Positions 11,753 to 23,349 of a stretch of DNA of 64,000 nucleotides are shown one piece after another. The DNA is from Dicyema japonicum (Eukaryota; Dicyemida; Rhombozoa; Dicyemidae): contig RDEW01000003.1 of NCBI GenBank assembly GCA_011109175.1, forward strand, positions 372,001 through 436,000, in the 5' to 3' direction. The notes beneath the pieces were generated by a model, which saw only the letters and a list, made by a program, of their open reading frames with translations, searched no databases and was not told the origin of the DNA. Position numbers and translations under genes: made by a program. How positions within the stretch are numbered: position 1 is the stretch's first letter; each line of letters begins with the position of its first letter.

Positions 11753-12174
11753 TTGCCCTCAAATCCAGAAGTTTCAAAGAGCATTACACTTTGCTCATCG
11801 TCGCTTTCATCAAAAATTGATTGGTCAGTCGTCTACGAAACAAGAAACTACCATAATCCAATTGTGAAGATCAAAAGAGAGGCCGACGTGGGGAGAACTC
11901 CTAGCAGCTACAATTACAAAGGTGCTAACTGGAAATTGTATCGCGAAATCTCAGAAGAAAAAATGAAGAATTGTTACTTGGATAGCTTCAGTTCTCTAGA
12001 GAATGCCATCAGCTACTTTACCCAAATAATCTTGGAAGCAAGATCAAGGGCTATACCCAAACATTACTTAAATTCGTTGAGTAGTCGAGGGAAGACAGCC
12101 TTGATTAAAGAAAAAAATCAGCTTAAAAAATCTAATCGGATATCCTTGGAAATGAAACTCCGGATCAGAACATT
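11753..12174 (+). mobile_element. LINE-A, 5' part (interrupted)
   Basis: An open frame reads NYKGANWKLYREISEEKMKN and LSSRGKTALIKEKNQLKK, the linker between endonuclease and reverse transcriptase of Jockey/I-like LINEs. It stops at about 12184, where a minus-strand LINE begins, and resumes at 14134. The last 12 bases, 12163-12174, are repeated on the far side of the insertion. Confidence 0.7.
12163..12174 (+). repeat. Target-site duplication, left copy
   Basis: GATCAGAACATT, repeated exactly at 14122-14133, bracketing the minus-strand LINE-B. It lies inside LINE-A coding sequence and defines the inserted element as 12175-14121. Confidence 0.85.
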
Positions 12175-14121
12175 AGTTATTTAATAGCACTCCTGCGTTG
12201 CCATAAGCACGTAAAATGCCTAGGGTTTTGCTCGTGCCGTACACTCGACTATCCACCCAGTCAGCCCTCTCCATCTAGCTTTGTTCCTCGCGCGTTTACG
12301 AACATCTTCAAGATCGTCTCCAGTTTTGAGTTGACCGCCAATTCGTACGTAATCGTTATTCATGCAGAGGGGAAGAGTACATCTTGGCCGACCCCGAAAT
12401 CCAATTCCATGATTCATATGATTGCAAGGAATCACTTCGTCCATTCTCAGAACATGTCCGAAAAGTCGCCAGCGTGAGGTAATTACTTCTCTGCTTATCG
12501 GTTTGCATATTCATAATTTGTAGAGAGTGTCGTTTTTGATAATCTGTGGCCATTTGATTTCTATAAATGTGTTTAGTCTGTCAAGGTCCGTTTTTGATTA
12601 GTCGATCTTCCTGGTCTGAATCCGCTTTGACTTGGAGACAAGTATTGGTCAACTGAATTTGATAATCGATTCAATGTTGTAATCGACAATGTTTTTCGCA
12701 AAGTGGTCAAAAGCACGGTCGGCCTGAGATTATCAATTGGACCTGCAGGTTTGCCAAGTTTTTGTAAAGGGAGTAGAACTCCCATTGCGATGTCAATTGA
12801 ACAATGAGTCCTGATTATCTCGTTGAATATGAAAGTTATCTTTTCTGCTAGCTGGGTTGGTGCGTATTTTAACAACTCTCCACAAACATTGTCATATCCA
12901 GCTGCTCTGTTGTTATTCAGGGGAAGGAGTGCTCGGCGAATCTCGGAATCCGTAAACACATTTTTAAGTAAACGAGGCTGTCCTTCGAATTGTGTGATGG
13001 GTATAGTATCCTCCCGATTGAACTGCTTGCTAAAGTGTCGACTATAAGTCCAACAGAACGGTTAGCGTCTAATACAAAGTGAACTAACTCATCTTGAATT
13101 TTTAAATTGGTTTTAGCTGACCCGCGCTTGGGTAAACGCACAGCTATAAGCATTTTTGCGCCGTCATTATGGCTTCAGAGATTCGTGGGGTTGGCCATCC
13201 ATAGAAATATTGGATAGATGCTGGTCCATTCGCTGCTGGTATCTCGTGAGGAGTGCAGGATTATTTACTAATTCTTCTCCCGATATCATCTGAGTTTTTC
13301 TGGGACATGCATGATTTGCATATAACATTCCATAAAGCCTGCTAAGATTCAACCGACAGACTACGATCTTGTGATCGTCAATGCTCTCCATACGAACGGG
13401 AGTCTACTAATAATCTCTTGTGCGACTGCTTGCACAAAATATAATCTATTTGATTAAATATTTTTTGTTCTTCATTTTTGTCTGTTCTACAACTTACCCA
13501 AGTGGTCTTGTGTCTGGCGGCGTGCTAAATGGCCAGAAACAAATCGTAGGTATTACAAAAGTCGATCATGAAATTTCCAGAAGAATCGATATCCCCCTCC
13601 GTGATTACCAATGCAACGTTCACGTCTGCGTTTAATTCCTGCCTTTGAATTCCAGTCTCCCGCAACAAAAATTAGCGTGGACGAGCAGAGTTGAGAGTAT
13701 ACTTCCGCTCATCCATAGAAGTTGATAATCTTCCTGTGTGGGGGGTATACACATTTATGACAGTCATAATCGATCTCTTATTACGTGATCCGATATTAAG
13801 GTGGATAATAGCGATTCGGTCTGTTACCCTCTATACATGAGTAACCGATCCACAAGTGAGATGTGTATTGCAAAGCCCATCCCATAATGACGGGAGTCGG
13901 ATGGTAGTAGTATTAACCGGTAATTGTCGGATGGTAGTAGTATACATCTCGTTCCACTGTCACCTTCGTCTCTTGCAGACATGCCACACCGGTTTTGTAT
14001 CTTTCAAGGTCCGTGCATAGAATGTTCTGTTTGATGTTTGAGGCCATTCCTCTAACATTGAAAGATGAAATGGAAAAAAGCGTAGAGCGGATTGGTCGAG
14101 AATACACTAACTCAACCAAAA
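12175..14121 (-). mobile_element. LINE-B copy inserted in LINE-A
   Basis: Read from the right end: an AP-endonuclease-like start (SFNVRGMASNIKQNI, then ACLQETKVTVERD near 13960-14090), a linker with DHKIVVCRLNLSRLYGM, then RT motifs LNNNRAAGYDNVCGELLKYA, LRPTVLLTTLRKTL, SPSQSGFRPGRSTN (12620-12960), and a C-terminus with GFRGRPRCTLPLCMN and ARNKARWRGLTGWI (12220-12430). There are many frameshifts, and the catalytic YxDD region is missing. It is about 1.95 kb, 5'-truncated or internally deleted, with exact 12-bp flanking duplications. The lineage resembles L1/RTE-type elements; I cannot fix the clade by eye. Confidence 0.8.
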
Positions 14122-14133
14122 GATCAGAACATT
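14122..14133 (+). repeat. Target-site duplication, right copy
   Basis: Exact copy of the 12-mer at 12163-12174. LINE-A sequence continues directly after it. Confidence 0.85.
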
Positions 14134-15250
14134 GAATAATTAAATAAAGGCCAAGGAGTTCAGGGGCCAAAAGTTGAAGAGGAATCGTGTGCTTACAACA
14201 GTAAATACAAGTCGTATTACCGGAGAAGTGTGGAAAGCTATTCGAAACGTGGCAAAAGGCAATGAAATTTCATCAGAGGAGGATTATGTTCAAAGAGATG
14301 TGAACAACTTGAAAAAATTCTACACGAAGATTTCACACAAGGAACACAGGAGGTCTGATACACTACCATCACACAGAAAACTGAATAAAGCGTCAGAACC
14401 GCTCTTCTTCTCGGAGAGATGTGAGGGATACACTACATTCCGCAAAAACAACATACTCTCATGGACCAGACAACATTCCGATTATTCTATTAAAAAATCT
14501 TGGAGACGGGGGAGTTACTTTCCTTACGTCGATTTTCAAATATTCGATTAACCAAAATGTGATGACAGGCACTAATACGGCCAATAATGAAACCTGGAAG
14601 ACCAAGAGATGACCAGCGTCTTTTAGACCAGTGTCACTACTATGTTCCATTGCAAAAATACTGGAGAGGTTTGTGCTCAGGAGAATAAAAGAATTATTGC
14701 CAGAGAGGCCTTTTCAACATGGATTCAGAAATGAGAGATCCACGTCTACATATTTACAAACATTGAGCGACTTCATTCGACTCGGATTTGCAAACAAGCC
14801 GAGACACTTAAAAAATCTGCTCTGCTCGATCGACATACACAAGCGTTCGACATAGTCTCGAGGAAGATTTTATTGAAAAAATATTTCAATCTGAGATCCC
14901 AGGGAAGCTCAAGCTTTGGATCATAACTTCCTAAGTAAACGAATGGGACGTGTATGCCTCAGAGAATTGAAATACATCCCACATCTCCTCCCTAGCGAAA
15001 TCCCTCAAGGATCTCCTTTATATCCTGCTCTTTTTAACCTCTTCTGGCCGATCTCCCAACTCTTGAAAATGATAATGAAGTTCTACTCTCCTATGCGGAT
15101 GATATTGTGTTGTCCTGGCTATCAAAACGTAACTACAAATAACGGACGTTCCCAGCTATCCAAGAGGTTAATCCCGTTCGAGAAAGATAGAATGCAGGCC
15201 AGAAAACGAGAAAATGTGTCTGTCCGGTGATCCTCAAGGTTACATGAAGG
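14134..15250 (+). mobile_element. LINE-A, 3' part with reverse transcriptase
   Basis: Continuation of the element at 11753. It reads TGEVWKAIRNVAKGNE, GPDNIPIILLKNLGDGG, SLLCSIAKILERFVLRRIKE, then a thumb-side block near 14785-14855 (GFANKPRHLKNLLCSIDIH), IPQGSPLYPALFNLF near 15000, and a YADD-like box near 15090. The order is that of a Jockey/I-like RT. Several frameshifts make it inactive. Nucleotide similarity to 60.79-61.10 kb is high, so both are LINE-A. Confidence 0.8.
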
Positions 15251-15579
15251 GCAGACTGGCGACTTTGCCTGGAGGCATAAATTATATAAAATATATTGAT
15301 TTCGTCATAAATTATAAAATACAGTATATTTCATTTAAATTAAAAATTACTAAAATAATCGAAAAATGATTAACATTATCTTGAAAACAGGAAGTAACAG
15401 TTAGGTCTTCCTTATGAACGCCTATAAAGAGAAGAACACGAACGAAACAAATTGTAAAATGACCGGTTGGGTTAACGTCTATAATTTAATACCCAAACAT
15501 GTTGGATATAGAAGTTTTTTCTATACTTTTTAAATAACTATCCCGAGGATATTCGACGTTAACATATTTATAGGCATTC

Positions 15580-15898
15580 ATGGTGTATCATACGACTATA
15601 AACCCAAGTGTTTGCGTAGATCTAATGTTGTTGTTTTATCAACTGTATCCAGATGTTTTTAGAATGTTTATGATGACATTATCTGAAGTTTTCCTTGATG
15701 TTTTTTGTTGAGCTTATGAGATTATTATATGAAAAATTCTTAGCTTGTTTTATTAAAAAAAGAAAAAGTAATCTTGTTAGAGAACATGTCGTATATGTAA
15801 ACCCTGACGGGACATACGTTTACAGAGAATACGGAAAAGGTCCATTGTTCCGAAAAAATTGGAGAGGAAAATACTTTAACGTTGAAGACCAATTTTAA
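15580..15898 (+). CDS. Possible small protein of unknown function, 97 aa
   Basis: I do not recognise this gene. ATG at 15580 opens 36 codons. A 25-nt stretch at 15688-15712, starting GTTTTCC and ending TTGAG, has the size and borders of the introns seen in the conserved genes here; removing it joins the frame to a further 61 codons and a TAA at 15898. The N-terminal half is hydrophobic (LMLLFYQLYPDVF, LMRLLYEKFLACF), then basic (KKRKSN), and the C-terminal half is aromatic and charged (VYVNPDGTYVYREYGKG, RKNWRGKYFNVEDQF). That layout suggests a small membrane-anchored protein. An upstream exon could exist. It could also be chance. Confidence 0.4.
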
Positions 15899-16134
15899 TT
15901 TGATTAATTTTATTGACTTGAAATAATTTTTTTTATATTTTCTGTAAATATAATAATTAATTTTCGTAAGATATAAAATTTAAAAATTTTATATAATTGA
16001 TAATTAAAAACTAACAGCGACAATTTAACTTGAGCTATCAGGCCTTTTGCCGGCAATTATGACACTGCGCCACTGGTTTACTAATAAACCAGAGAATTGA
16101 GTCATGATCTGTCAAAGTATTTATTATCCTATTG

Positions 16135-17226
16135 CAGTGCTTCTCAAAATGGTGTCCCGCCGACGACTACAATAATTTTTAAATATTTTTGTATTTAAAA
16201 TCTTTTATTCTATTTTTAAAAAATGTTGACCCCTCATTTTAGTTACATTTGATTGTTGAAACATGGTTTCTTACATATGGTTGATAAGTATAAAGCTCCT
16301 ATTTTACGTCGATGTAAAAATTCTTATATGCCTCTGGATTTTATTGTTGTAATAAAAAAACAAATACCAAAATGTCTTATTTGTGATGATACTTTATCGA
16401 AAATATCTAAAATTCCATTGTCGGATATCACCGTTTCCAGACGGATAGCTACTATGTCGGAAGATATTAAAAATAATGTCTTTGACTGCATGAAAGAAGT
16501 ATTTTTAACTTCAAATATATGAATCTAGTGATATTGGGGGAATTGTTCAGTTATTAGTTTTTATTCAAAATGAACAATATTTTTCTGTAAATCGCTTACA
16601 GAGAAAACGTGTGGCCAGGACATTCTTAATTAATAATTGAGTATTTTCATGTAAACAAATTGTTTTTTCAAAATTAGAAAACTTTTTTCTGATATTGAGA
16701 TTTACAGATATGATTGAGTGAATTTAATTGCAACAGTAATTATTATTAGATACGAAATCCATTTGTTACTTTCAATTTATTTCGATCGTCCATAAAAGTG
16801 GGTGAATGTTGTACAACATTCTATGGAAACTTTGACCTACCCGGGACATGTATTGTTTGCTTCAGGACAGACTCCAATTGACGAGATACTTTACGCGGCG
16901 ACTGAAAGTGCGGGCAAATTACATTGGCGAAGCGGCGGACCCACAGTCCGAGGAGGAAGTGGATGGCAGGTGAAGATCCTCTTAAAAGAAGAAGAATGTT
17001 AGATTAGTTCTTCTGTTCATCTAAATCAGCAACTTAAGATCTTTATAATGATCGATCCTTAAAACTTTATATTATGAAATGGAACTTGATTCATTTTGGC
17101 TGAAAGTCAGAAATAAGTTTATGAAATATTTCTAATTAATTTCAACTTAAAAATAAATTTAAGGTGTGCTGCAGGAAATTTTTTTACGCCAAGTGTGCCG
17201 CATGAAAAAAAGTCTGAGAAGCACTG
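16135..17226 (+). mobile_element. hAT-like element with 12-bp terminal inverted repeats
   Basis: The ends are exact inverted repeats, CAGTGCTTCTCA at 16135-16146 and TGAGAAGCACTG at 17215-17226, flanked by near-identical octamers TCCTATTG and CTCTATTG, as expected for hAT elements. Inside, 16253-16620 encodes pieces of a hAT transposase of the ZBED/FAM200 kind: MLKHGFLHMVDKYKAPI, IPLSDITVSRRIATMSEDI, then in another frame YESSDIGGIVQLLVFIQNEQ. The catalytic and dimerisation parts are missing, so it is a deleted, non-autonomous copy. Confidence 0.75.
16802..17002 (+). other. Unexplained open frame inside the hAT-like element
   Basis: A 66-codon frame (TLTYPGHVLFASGQTPIDEI, RSGGPTVRGGSGWQVKILL) lies where the transposase catalytic domain should be but does not resemble it. 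From about 16850 to 16990 its base composition is clearly richer in G+C than the rest of the element. It may be captured host sequence or chance. Confidence 0.25.
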
Positions 17227-17809
17227 CTCTATTGGTTAGTGGCCTGGTGGTTGAGTTGGTAGTGTAGCTGTGCTGTAATATTCCTATGGTGAACTTAATG
17301 TCCTTATCTCTTCAATATGGGTTTGACCATCTTTTTTTCTTTTTAGAAATATTGGAGCGCCAATCTCCCGAACGCCATATGATATTGGATGACCTTGGAT
17401 AGGAACAAGGGAAGTAAATAGATAATCCTCCAAGAACAACAATAACAGGTTCCATCTAGATTCAGAGATTTCATTCAATTGTCAATTTCTTGTTTATTTA
17501 GAACCCTGAGATCTTCTAAAAAGAAAGACATAAATAACTTCAAACGCTCCTTTTCAACATTGATGGATTTTTGTAATGATTCCGTATTCCCAGAGTCTTG
17601 CGAGCTCTTCCACACCTGTAATTTCGAAAATTTTGTGACGAATCCATTCCGTACATGGATTATTATCTTTCAAAAGTTTTAAAATAAACCTTGTAAAAAA
17701 ACTTTAACGACACAACAAGCAATTTCGCGGTTTATAAAATTAATTTAAAATTATTTAATTATTTTTTCTACTAAAATATTAATTATTTCTCAGTTTCTAA
17801 CGTGGTTAA

Positions 17810-18110
17810 TTGGTTGAAGTTTTCAGCTTGTTTTGTTTGTTCCTTCTATTTCCCTTTTTATTAGAGTGGCATCATGTGATCCACCTGTCTAGGTGGCGCC
17901 TAGTGCGACAGGCCGGAACGAAAAAGGATCATTTGCTCTTTCCCACTCCACTGGAGGGGTTTATACAACTGCAAGTATGGACGTCTTTTTCTTTTTATGT
18001 TGATTCCGGATGTACTCTGTTTCTGTAGAAGTGGAAACTGGATACACTTAACTAGTTGTTTAATTTAACTTCCCTCTCGGTGTATCCGGGGTTAATAAAT
18101 AAATTAATTA
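17810..18110 (+). repeat. SINE-2, near full length
   Basis: Best copy of the family: TTAATTGGTTGAAGTTTTCA, GTGGCATCATGTGATCCACC, GGTGGCGCCTAGTGC, CGAAAAAGGATCATTTGCTC, ACTGGAGGGGTTTATACAAC, and the tail CCTCTCGGTGTATCCGGGGT followed by TAATAAATAAATT. A degraded related piece follows at about 18150-18430. Confidence 0.8.
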
Positions 18111-18699
18111 AATTAATTCTCAGTTTAGTGATTTTCTTTGTCATTGGTAACATTACTCTGTTGTGAGATTCCACCCACTGGCGATTTGACTAAGATTTCT
18201 CTTCTGTTCTTAGCCATTATGTAATCAACCTTCTCAGCTTGTTCCTAGCGCCTGGGTGACATGAATAAGATCATTTGCTTTCTCTTATTTCGCTGCCTTC
18301 ATTAAAAGGCGCGTGTACAGCAATTGGGGCTCTTTTTGCATTTCTGCTGATCCAGGATGCCTGGACAATGTCTTTAACGCCATGGTATTGCCTGTTACTT
18401 ATGTATGGTACAATCCTTGTATTTCAGCGAGGAAAGCGTAAGTGCATGGAATCTGCAAGCCGTGACATTAAGACCACAAAAGTTCTCAGCTGAGATAAGC
18501 TAGAAAAGGCATTAGTCACATAGAGCCCGATACTCTTCTCTGAATTCCCAGAATAGCATTTGTACCGCATTTATAAGTTTAAATTTTGGACTTCTTCTAA
18601 GTAGAAAAGGTTAAGGATATTGACGGCAGATAATTAGAGTTATTTTATATTGATTTCACAAATCCTGACTGTTTCCTTGGCTGCCGACATTATAGTCCG

Positions 18700-19140
18700 A
18701 GTGAATCTATCAACATGATACTTTGACCTTCCATGAAGATTTTAGGTGGATATTCATCCATTTTCTTCTGATATCTGCCGAGAAGTCCATCATTATTTAC
18801 CAGTTTTGGCCGCAATTTTCCCGTCCCTTTTATTGTCAAGCAGGTTCGGATAGGTTATAACACGAAGCCTTCGAGTCTCGGGATGTTGACTACGATCTTG
18901 TAATCTCTATCTGTTAATGTTCTTCCATAAAATGGAGTTAGGATTAGTCTTTTGGGTGTCCGTTTACACAGAATATAGTCAATTCGGTTGAAAACTTTTA
19001 TTTCCTCTCCTATTTTTATTCTTTCTGTAGTCTTGTGTCAAGAAACAAGTCGTAGGTATTACAGATATTGTGATAACTCCTTCTGATGCAGTTTCCACCA
19101 CTACGTTTATTTCACGATAAGGACAAAGACTCATTATAGA
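18700..19140 (-). mobile_element. LINE-B endonuclease fragment
   Basis: The plus-strand text GACTACGATCTTG, GTAATCTC..., GAAACAAGTCGTAGGTATTACA parallels 13.36-13.56 kb in LINE-B nearly block by block. It covers only the endonuclease-to-linker region and is heavily mutated. Confidence 0.6.
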
Positions 19141-19292
19141 GGTGCCAACCACTAAACCGACAAAGTTACGTGGCTTTGAGATAAAAAATATTAATTTTAA
19201 TGGATTTTATTATACTAATAATAAATAATTAATAAAAAAATATTTAAAATAATTATTTAAACTCATGTTTTTGTTTTGGTGCTGATTGGAAA

Positions 19293-21254
19293 ATGAGTAA
19301 AGATCTTTCAAATGAAACTGGTAATTAAATAAGTGATTTTAAGAAATAAATATTAACCGTTTCGTCACTGCTCGAGCTGACGAGCTCTCATTTTTCTTAT
19401 CTCAGTGTAAGGCAAAGTCAAAAACCCCAATGCAGTTTCTTCCTAAACATCTCCGTCGTCGAGCGGCCAGTAGTAACCCTCGAAGGCTCCCACCTGGTTT
19501 CAGAAATCCTTCTTGTACTACCAAGAATCCCAAAAAGAACAAAAAAGTGAGAAAATCAAGGGCCATGGAATATGATAAACGATCCAAGAGATGCACGTCA
19601 GCTTTAAAATTTAAGTTGCAGGTGGCTGGAGACACACATTTGGCACGCAAAGAGATTTCACGTTGCTGACAAATGGGGCTGGCGGATCCCTCTGTTGCAC
19701 ACAGACAAGATTCTTCGTCCAAATTTTAAATCCGTACAGGAAAAGTGTGTTATACAGGACATTTCCTTCCACTCCGTCATAGAATTGGCAGGGAGCATCG
19801 ACGCCTTGATCTCTGGATTGGCCAAATTATGTAAAAAGGAATCTGGTTACCCATATTAATAACATCAGGACTTACATTCGCTGCAAAATGCTACCTGACG
19901 GGGGATATGACTGGGACTGTGTTCACCTACACGGTGGAAGGAATCCCGATTGGACCAGTGACTTTTATGTGGTCTCCCCAAATTGAAGAAACAAGGAAAA
20001 TATGGCTGATGTGTCATCCTTTGGTGACCCCACAACTTGAAGAGGCGATTCGATCAGTTTTTGGTATATTTCTCTCTTATTTGAGATACGAGCATCATAA
20101 TTGAGGATATTTCCAGGCAGATGAACAGATTCAGGTTGACTGGTCCCCTTTCACAGTCTATTTTGTGCTCCTTTTTTCAAATGGACATTGCCAAGAGATA
20201 TGGTGATTCTATCACGTCTCTTCTAAATTCCACCAACATCGTATCTCTAACTGTCGGGGACCCTCGTCGTAACTTGCCGAAATTGCGTCGCGAGATCCCC
20301 CCTTTGAATACCGATTCACAGAATAGTTTTATTCCTCAAATTCCCGTTTCTGGACTTTGGAATGCTGATTATCGAAAAAACGGAGTGCCTGAACGGAATA
20401 ACAGATTTTCTAACAATCACTCGGGCGATGAGGACTCTCAGATTGAAGTTATGCTGTTCAGGGATGTTGGCTACCAGAACTCTCCGGTTATTGACTCGTG
20501 GAGTGTATTGATACCGCGTGGATGGGGTGTCCCATTTTGGCTGAATTTTGTGTTTCGTGGAGCTCGTTCCGTTGCCACTCAGGAATGGCACTCAATCTGT
20601 GTGGATTTCTGCTGGATCAACGAGCTTCCGTCTATGTGGCCTGATACTGTGGCTACTTGCACATTTGAAAGTCAAAAAACTGAGGAATTGAGACAAAAAT
20701 ACAACAAGTAACCAAATTATCTTATTTATAGACGTCCTCCATCCAAGAGAGTCAATTATGCCAAAATTGGATTCACTGACGATCAATTCTCCTGCAATTT
20801 TGCACGCTTTTTTGAAGATACCTTTTCAGTTGTAAGAAATAGGAGCTACTTTATGAATTTATTCCCAAGTACCTCGACTAAATCTCATGTTCGTGTGAGT
20901 GCCAAACTGTTCTCTGAATTGAAGCTAGATTTTAAGAGCGAGACAACACTTACGTTGGTTAGAATGGAATGCGTTGGGAAAGGAAACGTGGAAAAATACT
21001 CACAAATTGCACTTCCTAGGATTGAGGACATTGAGAATGACTGCGTTGAGGGGGATGATAGATTTGTGATTGGAAGAGTGTCAGAAGGGATGTTTAGTAG
21101 AAGACTGGGACGGTCTATTGGTATTGGGTTTTGTGTGACTGGTTGTCTTGAGTCACTATGTCGTTCGATGAGCCCTCCTATTTTACTTATTCGTGCCCCC
21201 TCCAGTCAGGGTGTTTATAGAAAAGTATGGATAACACCACTTCTTGGTTGTTAA
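19293..21254 (+). CDS. POP1: Ribonuclease P/MRP protein subunit POP1
   Basis: Largest protein of RNase P and RNase MRP, which trims tRNA 5' ends and processes pre-rRNA in the nucleus. Six exons joined across introns at 19321-19343, 19597-19621, 19846-19868, 20064-20085 and 20708-20731 (22-25 nt) give 1845 bases, an unbroken 614-residue frame from ATG to TAA. The N-terminus has the POP1 signature QFLPKHLRRRAASSNPRRLP, then ETHIWHAKRFHVADKWGWRI, GLTFAAKCYLTGDMTG, GIPIGPVTFMWSP. The POPLD domain follows (SWSVLIPRGWGVPFWLNFVF, then RGARSVATQEWHSI), with RPPSKRVNYAKIGF in the last exon and a C-terminal domain ending RKVWITPLLGC. It is shorter than the roughly 1000-residue human protein but has all conserved blocks. 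A LINE-B endonuclease fragment and a LINE-B RT copy flank it. Confidence 0.95.
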
Positions 21255-21479
21255 TATTTGTTTTATAATAATTGATGATATTTATATTTTTTGATTTTAA
21301 ATATATTTTTAAGAATATTTCAATTACTAGTCTAATTAACCAGAATAACAATCTCTATATTGGGGGTACTTTTTTATAAGTTCATGTTTTGATAGTTTAT
21401 TTATTTTCTGACCAATACAATAATAATAAATAAAAATCATCGACCTCGTTAAGTGGGGCATTTTTTGTTAGTTAGTTGA

Positions 21480-22960
21480 GAGCTCTTTCGCGTAGCCCAT
21501 AAAAGGTTTCGCTTGGGTCATGCTTTGCAGCCATCCTCCTCGCCATTTTCGCCCACGTCATCTTGTTTTTGGCCCTCATTCGAACATCGTCTGCTGTCAC
21601 TAATTTACGACCTGTTGTTTCGTAATCATCTTTTAGCAAATTGTAAGTGTATTTCTTGGTCTGCCTCGAAATCCGTGATTTCCGATACAGTAGAAATATT
21701 CCTCCATTATTTTGTTACATGGCGTAGTCGGGTCCAGTCTAAGAATATACCAGATAGTTTCCATCTCGATAAAATAACGCCCATGCTAATTAGTCTAGAT
21801 TTACATAGAGTATATATTTTTCGTTTGAGATTTTTCTCCAGTCAATATGAGATTTTTCTCGGATTCCAGTATCTTGAGGTGTTTGGCAGAAGATTTCAGT
21901 CAATATGCGCAGTTGGCTTTTGTGAAAAGTATCATTTTTCGAAATTCCCCATGTTCTGACACAAAGTTTCAGTGATACGTGCTTCTTTCTTATCCAGATG
22001 TGGTACATTTTTTTTGCAGTATATGGTAGCCAGCTTTTTCCTCAGACAAAAAACTCGGCGTCACCTAGTAGTGAGCCGAGTTTTTTGTATGTCTCCAGCA
22101 TTCATCATTTCTTGATCGTTCGATTCGGTGTATAATCAGTTTTTGTAACATTTATGCGCAGATCCCATTTATTCAAAATAAGTTTGGCTTGGAGTAAAAT
22201 TTGGTCACGTGTTTCCTGGTCAGTAGAGACAAAGTCAACATCATCAATTATGTCAACGTATTTAAACCCATATCATTCCTCAGCTCCCTGAGGGCAGCTT
22301 TGAGGTATGTGCTGAATAGAATTGGCGATAATGAATCTCCTTGTAGAGTGCCCATGTTGGTATTGAAAGTCTTGAATGCTTAGTTCATATTCTCACGGAT
22401 AAATCAGTTTCAGTAAGTAATTGACTTATAGTCTCAGGAGTCCTCGTCAAGCAGTTCTTTTAGGATACTCATGAGTTTTTCTTTGTTAGATTAATTCCTA
22501 GGATTTGGGTGACTTTCGTATATTTCTGACATATTAATCCATCCAGTGATCCCTCTCTTTCCCAGGTTTTTGTATCGGAATTAAGAGTTCATGTCCTAAT
22601 GGAAGTGAACAGTGAACTTCCATAGACTCGTTTAATATATTCCGTGATTATATTTCAACAATAGCCGGAGCATGTTTTAGTAACTCGCCGAGATGCCACC
22701 ATAGCCAGCTGTAGGAATGGATTTGTGCCCTTTCGGTGTATGAATGCATTTGCCACTTCCTTTATTATAATTTTATTAGTAAGAGGTCTTGGATTTCCAA
22801 TAATTTGGTATATTCACCCCCCAACTGAATTAAACTGTGTCTTGGGGTGTTAGGCAATATGATTTGCTTTATTCCTCTGGGTTTTGTAGATTACCCGCGT
22901 TGTCGCAGATTTTTCAGCGGGTTTTCGCAGTTCCTCGTGTAATTTAACATCAGAAACACA
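21480..22960 (-). mobile_element. LINE-B copy, RT to C-terminus
   Basis: On the minus strand: GTLQGDSLSPILFSTYLKAA (about 22290-22350), IIDDVDFVSTDQETRDQI (the FxDD box, about 22205-22255), WDLRINVTKTDYTPNR, KKLGSLLGDAEFFV (about 22045-22090), and a C-terminus analogous to other LINE-B copies (ADDVRMRAKNKMTWAKMARR near 21520-21600). Frameshifts are frequent. The RT catalytic box missing from the 12.2-14.1 kb copy is present here. Confidence 0.7.
22046..22088. repeat. Strong stem-loop inside LINE-B
   Basis: Left arm ACAAAAAACTCGGC at 22046-22059 pairs perfectly with GCCGAGTTTTTTGT at 22075-22088. Inside it TCAC and GTGA also pair, leaving a one-base bulge and a six-base loop CTAGTA. It overlaps the LGSLLGD coding block, so it may be coincidental. 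Confidence 0.6.
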
Positions 22961-23349
22961 TTCATCTCCCAAACTGATGGTTTTCAATTTTCAGTCGCCT
23001 TATTTTCCGCTATTAGTTTCAGAGGTTATTTGATCGTTTTTCTTATCAAATGATATTTGGTTGCGTTTTCTCTTTGATGCACTTTTATTCGAACTTGAAT
23101 TTCCCGGTTCGAACGTATTTCCTTCTGCTGCCCAGACTCTTCTTACAGGATCATTAATAATACGTCTATTTGGTCTTTTCCCTGGTATTCAACAGTCTGT
23201 AGCCGAAAGTGTAAAGATATCCAAGATCTTCTCAAGGGGTGCGACTGGTTTCAACACCAGAGACATTTTGTTGGTATCTCTTTCGCCAAGTGTCAAAAGT
23301 CATCATATAAAATAAGCCTTTCACGAGAGTCATAGTATTTTATATCTCC

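Noticed and set aside
18700-23000. A single LINE-B interrupted by the POP1 gene
   Set aside because: For a minus-strand element the endonuclease part should be at the higher coordinate, but it is at the lower one; they are two separate copies.
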